DNA from: Chara braunii
Lineage: Eukaryota; Streptophyta; Charophyceae; Charales; Characeae
Assembly (NCBI GenBank): GCA_003427395.1
Contig: BFEA01000552.1
Location: 368,613 to 423,367 of the forward strand
DNA length: 54,755 nt
Reading direction: 5' to 3'
Shown here: in pieces, positions 11,933-23,460 of the stretch
How the letters are laid out: the number at the start of each line of letters is the position of its first letter
Position numbering within the stretch: position 1 is the stretch's first letter
Made by a program: the position numbers and the translations under genes
The notes under the pieces: generated by a model
What the model was told of the DNA's origin: nothing
The model's database searches: none
The model's input: only the letters and a program-made list of their open reading frames with translations

Positions 11933-12052
11933 GGCTTCACTCCACTACTCACCAAATATGCAAAACTAGAACGAATCTTCTCCTAGAAACTGGAACCATA
12001 CACCACCATATGTTTTGTCTTTTGTGCAAGTGGTGACGAGTGGAGCAAGGCC
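11933..12052. mobile_element. FB1 copy
   Basis: Begins GGGCTTCACTCCACTACTCA and ends GTGGTGACGAGTGGAGCAAG, GCC. Body: CGAATCTTCTCCTAGAA, ACCATATGTTTTGTCTTTTG. It lies directly next to the longer shared unit at 12053-12260. Confidence 0.7.
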
Positions 12053-12260
12053 TTAGGAAACCACATCATGTAAGAAAAGGAAAAACAAAAAAAAAGAGAG
12101 CTATTGTAGTGTTCATAGTACATCAGTAACCCATAACTGCTCGAACACAGACCTGAATCCGAATCCAGGATATATTGCTGGCCTGCTCGTGTCCCTTCAA
12201 CATTTCGATGAGCGTCTTTTCCAAGGAAATGGGACTCATGCTAATTCTTTGCTGGGGGCC
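12053..12260. repeat. Dispersed repeat R1 (shared with 54172-54355)
   Basis: TAACCCATAACTGCTCGAA, CAGACCTGA, ATATTGCTGGCCTGCTC and GTCTTTTCCAA or its counterpart align collinearly with 54230-54340. Reverse-oriented pieces occur at 10770-10835 and 53815-53880 (CAGCAGTTATGGG, CCAAGTATATATGCTG). In both full copies R1 follows an FB1 element. A GCTCGAAAGC stem and TTCGGATCC word are vaguely tRNA-like, too little to call. Confidence 0.65.
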
Positions 12261-12384
12261 CTTTGGAAAAGAGACTAGATTGAATGAGGAGTACGATGTG
12301 GCCCCAAATTTATCTTTTTTGTGCACTTACAATTTTCAGAAGGGAGAAGTACATTTGGCTACCACAGCCTGCCCTTTCTTTTTT

Positions 12385-12779
12385 CCTTTTCTTTTTTTTT
12401 AATAAAACAGGTCCTTATGGTCCTGGCTCCTTTCCATTCGTCAGTCCGGTTCCTATTCCCCCGGCAAGTCAAAATTGAATACAACATTAAACATGCACAC
12501 ACTTCCTTCCATATGGCCAAAGGACCCCTGATCAGCGCTGATTGCTCCCTTGGTGGAGGATTGACTGTGAGCTTGCCCTGCCCACTTGTTCCTCTCAGGC
12601 TCCATCCAGGCTCTGTCATAGATCTATGCAGAACTAGAAAAGTGGAAGGATCCGCTACCAGTTGTGTATCTGAGTCTTTCTCCTCTCCCGCTCGTCCGAC
12701 TGTCTCTGCTGTTGCTCAACAAGATATTGCCTCTTCCTGGGGTTCTTGGCTCGGCATAACCTCATGACTAGGCCTGTTA
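12385..12779 (-). mobile_element. LINE-A 3' UTR and tail
   Basis: This non-coding segment follows ORF2. The last 190 bp or so are clearly homologous to the 3' UTR of LINE-C (22080-22275) and to the insertion in the U6 copy (7790-7950). Shared blocks include GACTTGCCGG, GGAATAGGAACCGGACTG and GGACCATAAGG. On the minus strand it ends in ACCTGTTTTATTAAAAAAAA and an A/G-rich tail. Such a conserved 3' end is where a LINE reverse transcriptase would start copying. Confidence 0.75.
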
Positions 12780-15700
12780 CCACTTCTTCCATCTCAGCCT
12801 GTGATCTGTGAGGGTGGCGATCTTGCCCTTTAGAAGCCAGTCTCTCTGGAATGTGCGTCTCTTGCTTGCTTGTCCTTCTGGTCTGTGTTTCATAAGAGCC
12901 GCTATCTTTCGCCTTCTGCTTCGGATTTCAGTCTCCACCATACTTGGCAGTAGAGACCACATTTCTTCTCGTGCCACCCTTGCTCCCTTGATTGTCAATG
13001 TGCATCTGCATTTCCGTATGACTCAGAATGCCAATTTCCTGAGCATATTGAACCGGACTTCCCTGCTGCCCTTGATGTTACTGGGTGTGTTAGCAAAGAG
13101 AAGGATAGTTAGAGGGGGGGTGTTGGGAGGTGGTGTTGCAAGGTTCCAAAACCTTGTTCCAGATCCAGGTCGCTGGTCGACCAAAGTTCCAAAACCTTGT
13201 TCCAGATCCAAGTCCCTTCCGGACAGAAGAGAAGGCAGTGGTCGGGTACGTTGTTACACAACATGCAACATGCTGAGCTGTCTGTGGCTGAGTGTTTCCT
13301 TCTCTCGTAAAGCCATTGGTCGACAGGGAGGGCTGCTTGAGCTATGAGCCACTGCATACTACGGATTCTAATCGGTCTGATGAGAAGATATTTGGTCCAT
13401 GGGATGGTAAAGGGGGTCTCATGATCTAAGTGGAGGATGTTTCTCCGCTTTGTCACCAGCCTGGGGTTCGGGTGTGTGTTCTGCAGTCTGAGGTCGTACT
13501 TGAACTTTACATCGTATTGTGTTATCGTTCTTGACTTCCCGTGGTGCCCTATTGCCATATCCACTCCTTTACGTCGAATTCGAGCTCCTCGATTCTGAGT
13601 TCTGGTTGGAAGATGATCCACAACTTGCTGTGAGAGAGTAAGCAAGAAGGTTTCTACCCATTCGTTTGTTGGCGTTTTGATTTGAGCTTCTAGTTCGTAC
13701 AGACTGCGATTGGTGCTGGGATAGGATATGAAGTTGGCCTGGTAGCTGGTTGGATCTGGTCTAGATATGAAGCGGTAGGCTCTTGTTGGAGGGGTCTGGG
13801 AGATGGGTAGGCCCCAATCTCTTGGTTTCCATGTGGGTTTCTCTCTTAGGAGGGCTGTCCACAGGGGAGGGATGCTTTGGTGGATTTTCACTACGTTGGT
13901 GCTCATGGAGTGACAACCTTTCAGGGGGCTACGTAGTTCTTGGTCGAATAGCCATTCCGTTCTCCCCTCGGACCATAAATGTTTGACGTGCCATACTCCT
14001 CTCTCTATCCAGGATAGCCATCTGCAATCTTTTGCCCGGAGGGTCTAGGGTTTGCCCTTTGTGTCTTTGATCCAAGGATTGCAGAACAGGGGCTGCTTGA
14101 GGACTTCCTCTTTGTTGCTTGGTGTCCCTCTCTTGTTTGGCACCAATCGGCGTCAGGCCTTCAAAATCGGTGTCCAATAGGTGTTGGGCGTGGGATTGGG
14201 CTGAGTAGACAGTGCTTGTTGGGTTTTCCTCGTTGATCTCTCTAATTTGAGCGACCAGTCTTTGGCCATGATCCAGAACAGGCCGCTCATGTTAGGTGGA
14301 GAGGTTATAGGTGCCAGGTTCCTTATGTTGTCTGAGGCCAGTTTAGTCCAGGGAAGCGATTGTTCGATTAGGATCGTGACTATCCATTTCATCTGAAGGG
14401 AGATCGCTGTCTGTTTTGGGTCAATGATGCCTAGACCCCCTTCGTGTGGTTTCCTGATGACGATTTGCCAGGCCACTTTGTTTATGCAGGAGGTTTTGTT
14501 AGGGTCTTCGGTTCATAGGAAGCATTTGGCCCTAGCCTTCAGGCTCTTCAAGTCGTCAGCGGGCGGGGAGCATTTGGATGCCATGTACCATAGCATGGAG
14601 AATATTGTTGTGTTAATGATTAGTGCTCTGCCCAGCAGAGAAGGCTGGGCTCTTTTGAAGGGAGCTACGTTGGTTATTGCTCTGGCGATTAAATTCTCCC
14701 CCATGCCTTGCCAGATGCCGTTTTTGTTGATCATGATGCCCAGATACCAGAGTCCTTGGTCGCCCGTGGACCATGGCATTGGGATGGATAGGTCCAGGGG
14801 TTGGGGGAGGGTGTCTTTTGCTAACCAGCAGCCTTCCGTTTTAGACCAGTTCACCTTAATTTCTGATGTGAGTCGGAAGGCTTCCATAGCTATGACCAGG
14901 GTTTGAAAGGAGGAATTTTGCTCGGATGAGAACCGTGAGGTCGTCAACGAACATCAACGTAGTGGGTAGGGCGAAGTCATGGAGGGGATTGCAGTTCTGT
15001 TTAGTGAGGCGGTCTACGGAGGGGTCTTTGAGGAGGAAGGAGGTTATGGCTTCCATGATGAACATAAAAATTGGGGGCTTCAGCGGGTTGCCTTGGTGAA
15101 CGGATCTCGATATTGGGTAAGTGTCTGACAATATTCTGTTTATTTGGACTCTGCCCGTGGCATCTTCGTAGAGCACTCTTACCCATTTTTTGAAGTTTGG
15201 GCCGACTCCCATCTTCTCCATATAACTATGGACCAAATCCCAGTTGACGTCATTATAGGCCTTTTCAAAGTTAAAAAAACAAGATTGCAGCCTACATTCG
15301 TTTTTCTGTGATCTTCTTTGCTACCTCATTCAGGGCCATCACATTGTCTAGTATGTACCTCCTCGAAATGAACCCTGCTTGGTCAATGTGAAAACATTTG
15401 TCTGTGAGTTTTATGATCCCGTTGGCTACTGTTTTTACTAGGATTTTGTAGGGGGTTCTGAGAAGTGAGATAAGTTTATAGTTTCTTAGGTCTTCTTTTC
15501 CCCCCCTATCTTATGGATTAGAGAGGCCACACTAGTGCTTAAAAATTAACCTACTATCATTGATGAAGTTGAGGTTCCCCATTATTGGCTAGAAATAGAC
15601 CCATAACTCTTTGGATACGCCATCGGTTCCTGGTGCCTTGTCGTTACCCATTTGGAATAAGGCTGCATGCAGTTCCCCCAGGGTAATTGGTTTGTGCAAG

Positions 15701-17190
15701 TCCTCCGTTTGCTCCTACGAGACCGTCCTTTCAAGATACGACATCATATGTTGGTGGGTGGTGATGTTCGCTGGGGGAGGGGGGGAACGGGTCTTGGACT
15801 CGTAGAGAACGACATAGCAGGATTTGACGATCCTTACCATGTCTATGCCGACTGATTTTGTCTTACCCTGATCCGTTAAGTGTTTCAGCCTCTCGATCAT
15901 GCTGTTTCGATCATTGGCCTTGATTTTTGAGAAGAAGAACTTTGTTATGGATTCATTGAGGCTATACTCTGTCATTATGGCGCGTAGTTGTAAGCCCCCA
16001 AGTTCTCATCTCCATTCGTTCAACTCGTCCTTGGTGGATATGAGTAGGTCATGGTAAGAGTTGTTAGTGGGATGTAAGGCGAGGTTGGCTTCTGCGATAG
16101 ACATAACAATTCAGAGTTCCTCCTTTTCGATTTCATGTTCTGCTGCTATGCTTCTCGACTCATATGAAGCAGTTTGGGACAGGTCCGCATAGCTGTTTAT
16201 GAACCATTGGTGTCGGTCATTTCGCCTCGCCTCATCCTGACGGATTAGCAACCAATTCCACTGGATTGCCTCGGTCAGACGGTTTGTGGAGAGGAAGGAG
16301 TTGTTTAGCCTATAGAAGCCCTGACCTTTTTCTACCGGGGAGTTGAAGTTGAGGAGCAGGTAGATGGGTTTGTGATCTAGTTCCGTGAAGGCTGCTGCTG
16401 GTAGAATTTTGGCCTCCTTGATTGCACCCTGCAGGAGCTCGGAGATCGGGAAGAAGTCGATCCTTGAGAGTGACGGTCGGTATGCTTGGTGTCTTTTGAT
16501 TAGTGAGAAGGCTTTCGCGCGAGGATGAAGGGTTCAAAATGGATCGATTAGTTCAAACTCTGCCATGATGTTTCGGATGTGGGTACCTTCTCGTATGGGG
16601 CCCAACAATAGGGACCGAGAGATGCGATCTAGGGTGGGATCCAATGTTGTGTTCCAATGGCCTGCTATGATTATTGGTAGAGGTTTCGGAGAGAGCGGTT
16701 TAATGTTGTCAAAAAACACTAACCGTTCGTTTTTTGCGTTGGGCGCGTATAGGTTCAGAGTCCTAATATCTTCTCCTTGCCACCTGATTTCGATCCAACA
16801 CCATCTACCTTCATATATGTCTCCTGTGGATCACATGTCCTTCTGACCAGATTTTGGAGGTGAGTGGTACTAGGATTGCTGTGCCTCGTTTGCTCAGATC
16901 ATCTTTGTTTGACCATAATGTGGAGGGACATTGTCCTCTTTATTCTGGCATGGTTTGTGAGATTGGATAGGTGGGTTTCTTGTCGTAGGATTATGTCTGG
17001 TTTATGTTTCTTCTTGTCTGTGAGGCCTAGCCGGATGTCTTGGAGTTTATCCTCCTCGAAAAGGATGTTACCTAATCCATTGATGTTCCAACTGTGGATC
17101 GTCAACCCCTTGGCTTGCCAGTCAGTTCTGATTGTCCTAGTCTATGTATCGTTGCTGTCCATTGACTTACGCATTTCTGGTTGCTGGGTT
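12780..17190 (-). pseudogene. LINE-A ORF2 (endonuclease, reverse transcriptase, zinc-binding tail), broken
   Basis: Domain order on the minus strand: APE-type endonuclease start IHSWNINGLGN and RQETHLSNL (17105-16899); IIAGHWNTTLDPTLDRISRS (16719-16534), where the usual DWN is HWN; reverse transcriptase FFNFEKAYNDVNWD (about 15290-15245); MEKMGVGPNFKKWVRVLYED and SVHQGNPLKPPIFMF (15236-15040); TLMFVDDLTVLIRA (about 14965-14925); thumb and connection (14947-13930); zf-RVT-like tail LPVDQWLYERRK with CMLC and a later His/Cys pair (about 13340-13210); basic C-terminus to 12780. The YxDD-box equivalent FVDD is intact, but the motif-A catalytic Asp is Asn. At least eight frame breaks divide it. 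It would have performed target-primed reverse transcription. Confidence 0.85.
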
Positions 17191-17224
17191 TATGTTCTGA
17201 TTGTCTTTGGGTTGATTGTGTTTT

Positions 17225-19965
17225 TTTTTTTGTTTTTTTTTTTCTGTGTTAGAATCTGGACTGTCCGACGGTCCAGCCTTCGTTCGACAGGGGTCCCGGG
17301 CGGCCCGACCGGTTGGGTCCCCTCGTTTGGTGTCGGGCAGGCCCAACGCAATTTCGTGTGGTGGGGACCGGAGGCCTTTTTCGGCCAGTGGCAGCCTCCC
17401 CGGCCCCCAGGGGCACTTCCAAACTTTACGTTTCGATTTTTGGAGGAAGGTGAGGCGGGGGGAAGGCCATCTTCGTAACTTCTTGTTTTCAGAGTTAGGC
17501 GGGGGGAAGGGAATCTTCGGCTACTGATCCCAACCCTCGATCTGCGAAGATTGGCGGTTGTGACCAGCCGCCAACAAACAACCTTGTTTCCCCCCCCTGG
17601 TCGCCTACGACGTGGCGTTTGAATTCGAGCGCGGTATTCCCCACTTCGCTGCTGTCATGAAGCCCGCCCGCTGTCGGTGCTGTCTCGAAGCCCGCCCGCC
17701 CGTCGTCGCTGCTGCTCGCCGTCTTGAAGCCCGCCTGTCTTCATGGAGTTGTCGTCGTCGCTCCCGTCGAGCTGCCCCGTCGAGCAGCCCTGCCCATCGT
17801 CGCCTCCCGTCAAGTTGCTGTTCCCATCGTGGTGAATCCGCGTCCACCTCCTTCCTTCCTCTTCTTCTCCTTCTTCCTCTCCTCCTCCTCTCCTCCTCTC
17901 CTCCTCCTCCTTTCGTCTTCTTCTCTCCTTCTCGCTCTCCTCCTTCTTCTCCTTTCGTCTTCCTCACTCCTCGTCCTCGTCCTCCTCCTTTCGTCTTCTT
18001 CTCTCCTCCTGGTCCTCCTCCTCCTCCCCCTCCTTTCGTCTTCTTCTCTCCTCCTCCTCCTCCCTTCGTCTTCTTCTCACGTCCTCCTTTCTTCCCCTCC
18101 TCCCTATTTCATTGGTTTTCTCTGGTTGGCGAAGTGCCACGTGGCAACAGCAGTGCACTGAGAACTGCCAAGTGTCGAGATTCCTCTCTCTCTCTCTCCT
18201 TTTTCTTCTCCTCCCTCTTTATTTTTTTTTTCCGTCGTCGCCATACAAAACCGGCAGGTCGTCCTCCTCCTCCTCCTCTCATCTTGTTTTTCTTCTCTCC
18301 TCCTCCTCCTCCTCCTCCTCCTCCTGTCTTGTCCTTCTCTCCTCCTCCTCCTCTCGTCTTCTTTTTCTTCTCTCCTCCTCCTCCTCCTTTCTTGTCCTTC
18401 TCTCCTTCTCCTCCTCTTCTTGTCTTCTTTTTCTTCTCTGCTTCTTCTTTTTCCTCCTCCTCCTCCTCTTCCTCCTCCTCTCTTCTTCTCGTCTTCTTTT
18501 TCTTCTCCTCTTCCTCCTCTTGTCTTCTTTTTCTTCTCTCCTTCTCCTCCTCCTCCTCCTCCTTCGTCGTCCTTTTTTTTTTTTTTTTTTTTTTTTTCCG
18601 TCGTCGCCATACAAAAGCGGCAGCTCCTCCTCCTCCTCTCCTCCTCTTCTTCTCATCTTCTTTTTCTTCTCTCCTCCTCTTCCTCCTCCTCCCCTTTTCT
18701 TTTTCTTCTCTCCTCCTCTTTTCTCCTCCTCATCCTCTCGTCTTCTTCTTCTTCTCTCCTCCTCCTCCTCCACTTTCGTGTTCTCCTTCTCTCCTCCTCC
18801 TCGTCCTCCATCGTCCTCTTATGTTTTTTCTTTTTCTTGTCATCCCCATAAACTACCTCCTCCTCCTCCCCCTCCTCTCGTCTTCCCCTCCTCCTCCTCC
18901 TCCTCCTCCTCCGCCTCCTGCTCCTCCTCCTCCTTTCGTCTTCTTCTCTCCTCCGCCGCCTCCTCTCGTCTTCTTCTCTCCTCTTCCTCCACCTCCTCCT
19001 ACTCTTCTTCCTCCTTTCTCCTCCTCCTCCTGCTCCTCCTCGTCCCAATTTCATCGGTTTTCTTTCACAACTGTCGGGATAGTGCGCTGAGAACTGCCTC
19101 GTCTTCTTCTTCTTCTCTCCTCCTCCTCTCGTCTTCTTCTTCTTCTTTCCTCCTCTCGTGTTTTTTTCTTCTTTCCTCCTCCTCCTCCTCCTTTCGTCTT
19201 GTCCTTCTCTCTCCTCCTCCTCCTTTTGTCGTATTCTTCTTCTTCTCTCCTCCTCCTCTTGTCGTCTCGTTCTTGTGTCCTCCTCCTCCCCCTCCTCCTT
19301 TCATCGTCTTCTTCTACCTCCTTTCTTGATCTCCCTCTTCTTCCTCCTCCTTTCATCATCTTCTTCTTCCTCCAATGGCGGGCAGTGGCAGCGACATTGG
19401 AGGGGGGAGTTGTGGGTCTGGAGGGACGAGAGGCAAGACGGCAGCAGACAAAAGAAAAGGAAAGGTTGCAAGCACCTCCACTACACCCGCATCGGCAGTG
19501 ACCTCCAAAGACCCCAGCAGACAAAGGAAAAGGAAAAGTTGCAAGCACCTCCACTAAACCCGCATCGGCAGTGACCTCCAAAGACCCCGCGCCGACAATG
19601 GACCGTTCGCTGTTCGTTCCACAGGACAAGGCGAGGCAGGACAAGCTGCAGATTCCCAAAGACCCCACGCCAGCAATGGATCCTTTTACCCACTTTCGAC
19701 CCCCCCCTTCCCCCTCCCCTCAAACTCTCCCCCCCCCACAACACACATGGCTTTCACAAGTTTCTCTGCGGATTCGGGCTCGTCTCAGTGAGCGCACTCC
19801 AACCCTATCTTCAAAAAAAAAAAAAAGTTCTGGGACGTCTTTTTGCTCGTCTGGTTTTGCCGGACGGACCCCCCCCCTAGTCCGTCTGGCCCGGACCGGG
19901 CGTCGGCCTAATCCAGTTTTTTTTTCCTTTTCTTTTCTTTTCCGGTCGGCCGTTGTGGTGAGGAG
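17225..19965. mobile_element. Insertion separating LINE-A ORF1 from ORF2
   Basis: In LINE-B the end of ORF1 and the endonuclease start are about 45 bp apart; in LINE-A they are nearly 3 kb apart. The extra DNA starts with a T-rich run (17219-17244) and GC-rich sequence with GTCGG/CCGAC pairs (17260-17420), contains the pyrimidine array (17840-19375), and ends in another GC-rich then T/C-rich run (19850-19950). The part at 19745-19800, read in reverse, matches 53560-53600 (AATCCGCAGAGAAA), so a dispersed repeat is involved. Exact ends and target duplication were not resolved. Confidence 0.5.
17840..19375 (+). repeat. 1.5-kb pyrimidine-rich (TCC/TTC)n array
   Basis: Almost pure pyrimidine on the plus strand, built from CTCCTC, TTCTTC and TCGTCTTC units. 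All the long open frames here (Ser/Leu/Phe/Pro-rich on plus, Arg/Lys/Glu-rich on minus) are products of this composition and are not genes. Three non-pyrimidine islands repeat inside it: CGTCGTCGCCATACAAAA at about 18233 and 18600, and GAGAACTGCC at about 18160 and 19090. This points to higher-order duplication of a longer unit. Confidence 0.9.
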
Positions 19966-22037
19966 TTCCGTTGGGTGAGGCGTTGGGGTCTCTAATCGGT
20001 TGCTGCTGTGGTCCCCGCGCTGTCAGCTCCGGTTCCTCCGCTGTCCTCCTTGGCCTTCTTTCCGGAAGCCAATCCCAGGCTGTACCCCACTGTGCTGCCC
20101 TCTGGTGCTGCGGTGGTACCCAACCCCTCACTGCCCGGGAGATTCTGTCGCACAACCCGTCGTCTCGATCGTCACCCTCCATGCTCCCGTCGCCGTCCTC
20201 CGGTTCCACATAGAGCGGCTTGACTTTGACTTGCAGGGATTGTTCTGTGGAGGGGATATTGGATCTGATGATAGAGGCTAGGGAATCAGCCATGACCTTC
20301 GCTGGGCACATCCTGTTTGCAAGTGTGCTGTACGGCAGGGCGGTTACTGTATTCCATGCCCTCCACACCAGACCCTAGTGCAGTCTTGCTTTTTCTTCTA
20401 ATTTTACTTGGATTGGTTCAAAGGATTGGCTGCATCTGATTCCTGAACGGNNNNNNNNNNNNNNNNNNNNNNNNNNNNNNNNNNNNNNNNNNNNNNNNNN
20501 NNNNNNNNNNNNNNNNNNNNNNNNNNNNNNNNNNNNNNNNNNNNNNNNNNNNNNNNNNNNNNNNNNNNNNNNNNNNNNNNNNNNNNNNNNNNNNNNNNNN
20601 NNNNNNNNNNNNNNNNNNNNNNNNNNNNNNNNNNNNNNNNNNNNNNNNNNTTTCTTCTAATTTTACGAGGATTGGTTCGAAGGATTGGCTGCATCTGATT
20701 CCTGAACGGTCTTGTCATTGTCTTCTGTAGGGGAGGAGGGGATGCGGAATACTCCCAAGGGGAAGTCTTCGGAGATCCCTTCCCTGATGGTTCTGGCCAG
20801 CATTCGCTGGTCTCCCACACAGTTGGAATGGTGAAGGATACGTCGGTGGCTACCTGCCATTCTCCAAATTTCCTTCTCTACCAGATGGGGACCAAGGGTC
20901 TGACTGCCTTGATGGCTTTGCAATCGGAGGCAACTTTTTCGGAAACATGAGGAGCCTTGCTATCTGCCACATTTTGGATCGTACAATACTCTTTTTTGTG
21001 GTCCTTCGGTATTCCTCATTCTGATCAAATAACATTTGGTCTGAGCTGCAACAATGGCGATCTCATGCTTGATTGATTGCTGTTCATTGTCTTTCCCTGT
21101 CATGGTTGTCGGTCATTTTCTGGCTCTCTTATCTCCGCCCTTTGAGGGCTTCCACTTTTGGAGGACCATGTCTCTGATTGGGTCCTTGTGAGTCTGAGTA
21201 TCTCTGCTGGATTCGGACCCAGGACGCGAGGTTTCTCTTTCCCTCTTATTCTCATGATATCTGACAACTCACTCTGTTGACTTAAGACATCGTATGTGTT
21301 CGTGGAGGTTTGGATGCCTGCTATTGAGGCCTTGCTGCTCCGACCTGTCTTCTTGTGGTGCTTGATGCATGCCACCCTGATATCAAATTCTTTCTCCCTC
21401 TCATTTTTGGCCCGTGCAAGGCATTCCAGCAGCCAGGCAATGGGGCAGTCTCCCGGTTCTTTTGCTTTTGCTGATCTGTCGCTTTTGCTGGGAGATATGT
21501 CCATTACTGAATGAGTTGAGTTCTGCTTCGCTGCTGAGATGGGGCCTGGCCCTGTTGTAGCTGCCTGAGAGTCCTGTGTGTCAGAGGGGGTGCTTCCCTC
21601 TATCGCTGCATTGCTCTTTCTCATTTTCTTTCCGCTTGGTGTCTCATTGATCTCCTTTTGGGGGGAGGCCTGCCTCTTGAGGGAGGTGTCCGTCTGTGGG
21701 CTGCGCCCCTCAACGATCTGTTTGGCTGTGTGCAGTTTATTGTCGTTATCCTCCCGATTAGAGAGGGAGTCTGCAGTTTGCTGTCTGATTGACTCGAGAT
21801 CCCACAACAGGTCTTCGTGTTTTTTCCTGGGATCCCCGTTATCGGTTTTGCTCCAACATGGTGCCACTTGCTGTCTGATGGGGGGAAGATATCTGGCTGT
21901 TTGATTGCAGAGTTGTGTTTGTGTATGTCCATATCCACTTAGGTTTTGGGATCTTGTTGTCAAAGACCCAGCCATCGTAGTCTGAGTCATTAACGAACCA
22001 GATCCCTTTGGCCTCTTCAACTTCGACTAGCATATTT
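19877..22037 (-). pseudogene. LINE-A ORF1, 3' part
   Basis: Continuation of LINE-A ORF1 beyond the nested insertion. It begins MLVEVEEAKGIWFVNDSDYD, GWVFDNKIPKPKWIW, matching LINE-B ORF1 GYWFV..AQYAGWVF and DSPDWVW just after its zinc knuckle. A long low-complexity, charged Ser/Lys/Glu/Gln-rich stretch follows (22020-21100), then broken frames across the 200-N gap. Near 20368 comes WRAWNTVTALPYSTLANRM, which corresponds loosely to the LINE-B ORF1 C-terminus (WRPWWWVSSLPVTALGNET). The final frame runs on into a Lys-rich tail at about 19.9 kb, which may belong to the inserted repeat. The product would be an RNA-binding chaperone of the LINE particle. Stops and frameshifts make it non-functional. 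Confidence 0.65.
20451..20650. other. Assembly gap of 200 N with duplicated flanks
   Basis: Exactly 200 undetermined bases. About 59 bp directly before the gap (20392-20450) recurs with only a few differences directly after it (20651-20709). This looks like two contig ends that overlap but were scaffolded with a fixed-size gap, or two haplotypes. The gap lies in LINE-A ORF1, so the true ORF1 is probably shorter here than drawn. Confidence 0.9.
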
Positions 22038-22051
22038 TGTCTCAGCTTTTT
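22038..22051. repeat. Target-site duplication, inner copy
   Basis: This is the second copy of the 14-bp duplication described at 34537. It sits exactly between the poly-A tail of LINE-C and the first codons of the continued LINE-A ORF1. Confidence 0.8.
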
Positions 22052-22900
22052 TTTTTCTTTTTTTTTTTTNTTTTTTTTTTTGCCAAAAAACAGGGCCTTA
22101 TGGTCCCCACTCCTTCCATTCTGGGGAGCGACAGTCCGGTTCCTATTCCACCGGCAAGTCAAAGTATGATACATCACAGCAAACAAACTCACGCTTCCTC
22201 CCGTCTGGCCGGAGGACCCCTGAACAGCATTGATTGCTCCACGTTGGGTGGAGAATTGACTGTCAGCTTGCCCAGAGTCGCTCTTCCCTCTCAGGTCTAC
22301 TTGTTGCAGTCCTGCCAGATTTATCTGTTATAACCTAGAAAGAGTTCCTCTCGTGCTGTTGCCCACACATGCTGTCCGTCATCCCCAACCCGCCCTTACT
22401 TGCTGTGATTTCCTTAGATCCAGCTACCCTCCCCCATCCTTTGAGTTGTGTTGAACCCTAAACCCTAAACCCTTAACCCTACCCTTGTTTGGATGCTTTA
22501 AATAATAACTTTTCCCCCCTTGCTTCCGCCTTCCAGTGATGTGTTGACCGGATCCCTCTGTGTCCCCATACTGTCGTCACTTCTCTATGAGACCCTCCCC
22601 ACTCTGCACCCTCTTTGATCTCGGCCCTCCTTCCCCCTTTTTTTTCCCCTTCAATTGGCGGCACCTCCTGTTGGCTGGGATGGTTCTTACTGACGAACGC
22701 AGTTTCGCTCCCCTTTCTTCCTCTAGAGCCACCAGCGGCCAGTGCTGAATTGTGGCGAACGGCTGCGGTGACAGGGCAGGTAGACCCTGTGGAAGCGGTC
22801 TCCTGCAACCTAATCCGGTGAAACCTCCTTCGATCCCAACCCTTCAAGTCATAGTTGCTTCCTCCGTTGGTGGCTGTTGCCGTGCAATCCCATCCGGGAT
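22052..22900 (-). mobile_element. LINE-C 3' UTR and poly-A tail
   Basis: Non-coding sequence after the LINE-C ORF2 remnant. 22080-22275 aligns with the LINE-A 3' UTR (12410-12560): both carry GGACCCCTGA, ATTGATTGCTCC or its near form, and GAGAATTGACTGT or its near form. It ends in CCTGTTTTTTGGC plus 28 A-rich bases on the minus strand (one N at 22070). An interstitial telomere-like run lies inside it at 22455. Confidence 0.75.
22455..22485. repeat. Interstitial plant-type telomere-like run
   Basis: AACCCTAAACCCTAAACCCT followed by TAACCCTACCCT: about four CCCTAAA units, two exact. It lies inside the LINE-C 3' UTR, far from any chromosome end in this assembly. Confidence 0.7.
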
Positions 22901-23191
22901 TGAGTTGTGCCAGTCCTTCCAGCTCACCTGGTCTTTTCCCGGATCTCGGCTACTTTACCGCTAATCAGCCAATTCCTGCTCAATTTCGATCTCACTTTCT
23001 TTCGCTGCTCTTCGTCCTTGGGCCATTTCAGCTTGATTCTCCTCCATCTGCACAATGTCTCTGTTTGGATAATCGACTTGGACTCTTTCCATACCTTGTC
23101 CCTTGGATTTGATAGTCCTTCAATTGATCTGCTACATCTCTCCTTCCAGATCACCCATAGGGACCCGGTCACCTTTCTGATGAGTTCAAAC
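22901..23191 (-). pseudogene. LINE-C ORF2 C-terminus, downstream exon-like half
   Basis: The minus-strand frame reads WFELIRKVTGSLWVIWKERC and later ETLCRWRRIKLKWPKDEEQR, RNWLISGKVAEIREKT. It matches the LINE-B C-terminus (RATLWEIWKARCRSRLDG, EIRARWRRDLREQQK, TWLLGGRIARLEGD). This is the tail that follows the zinc-binding motif in plant LINE ORF2. It is separated from its upstream half (24612-24915) by the hAT-like element. Confidence 0.8.
23184..23191. repeat. 8-bp target duplication, left (GTTCAAAC)
   Basis: Direct repeat immediately outside the left terminus of the hAT-like element; identical to 24612-24619. Confidence 0.75.
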
Positions 23192-23460
23192 CATACATGC
23201 AGCGCATCGCGATGCGCTGCACTGCGCACGTGCGCCGCACCGCGCATCCCGCACGACCCGCGCGCACTGCATGCGGCGCACCTAAAAAAATGGGGGTCAA
23301 AAAAAAAAAAAAAAAGTTGTGAGGGGCAGTAGTACACCCGGCCCCCTGCTCGCGTAAAATAAGAAACGGGCAGCCAAATTTTTTTTGGAGGCCGCGCATT
23401 GGCCTGAAAGTTTTTAGTAACCTGTAGTTCGGGTAACACTCTGTGTGTGTGGTAGGGTAT

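Noticed and set aside
17612-19668. Open frames of 100-490 codons on both strands, rich in Ser/Leu/Phe or Arg/Lys/Glu
   Set aside because: They follow from the pyrimidine/purine asymmetry of the TCC/TTC array; all three frames on each strand are open for the same reason.
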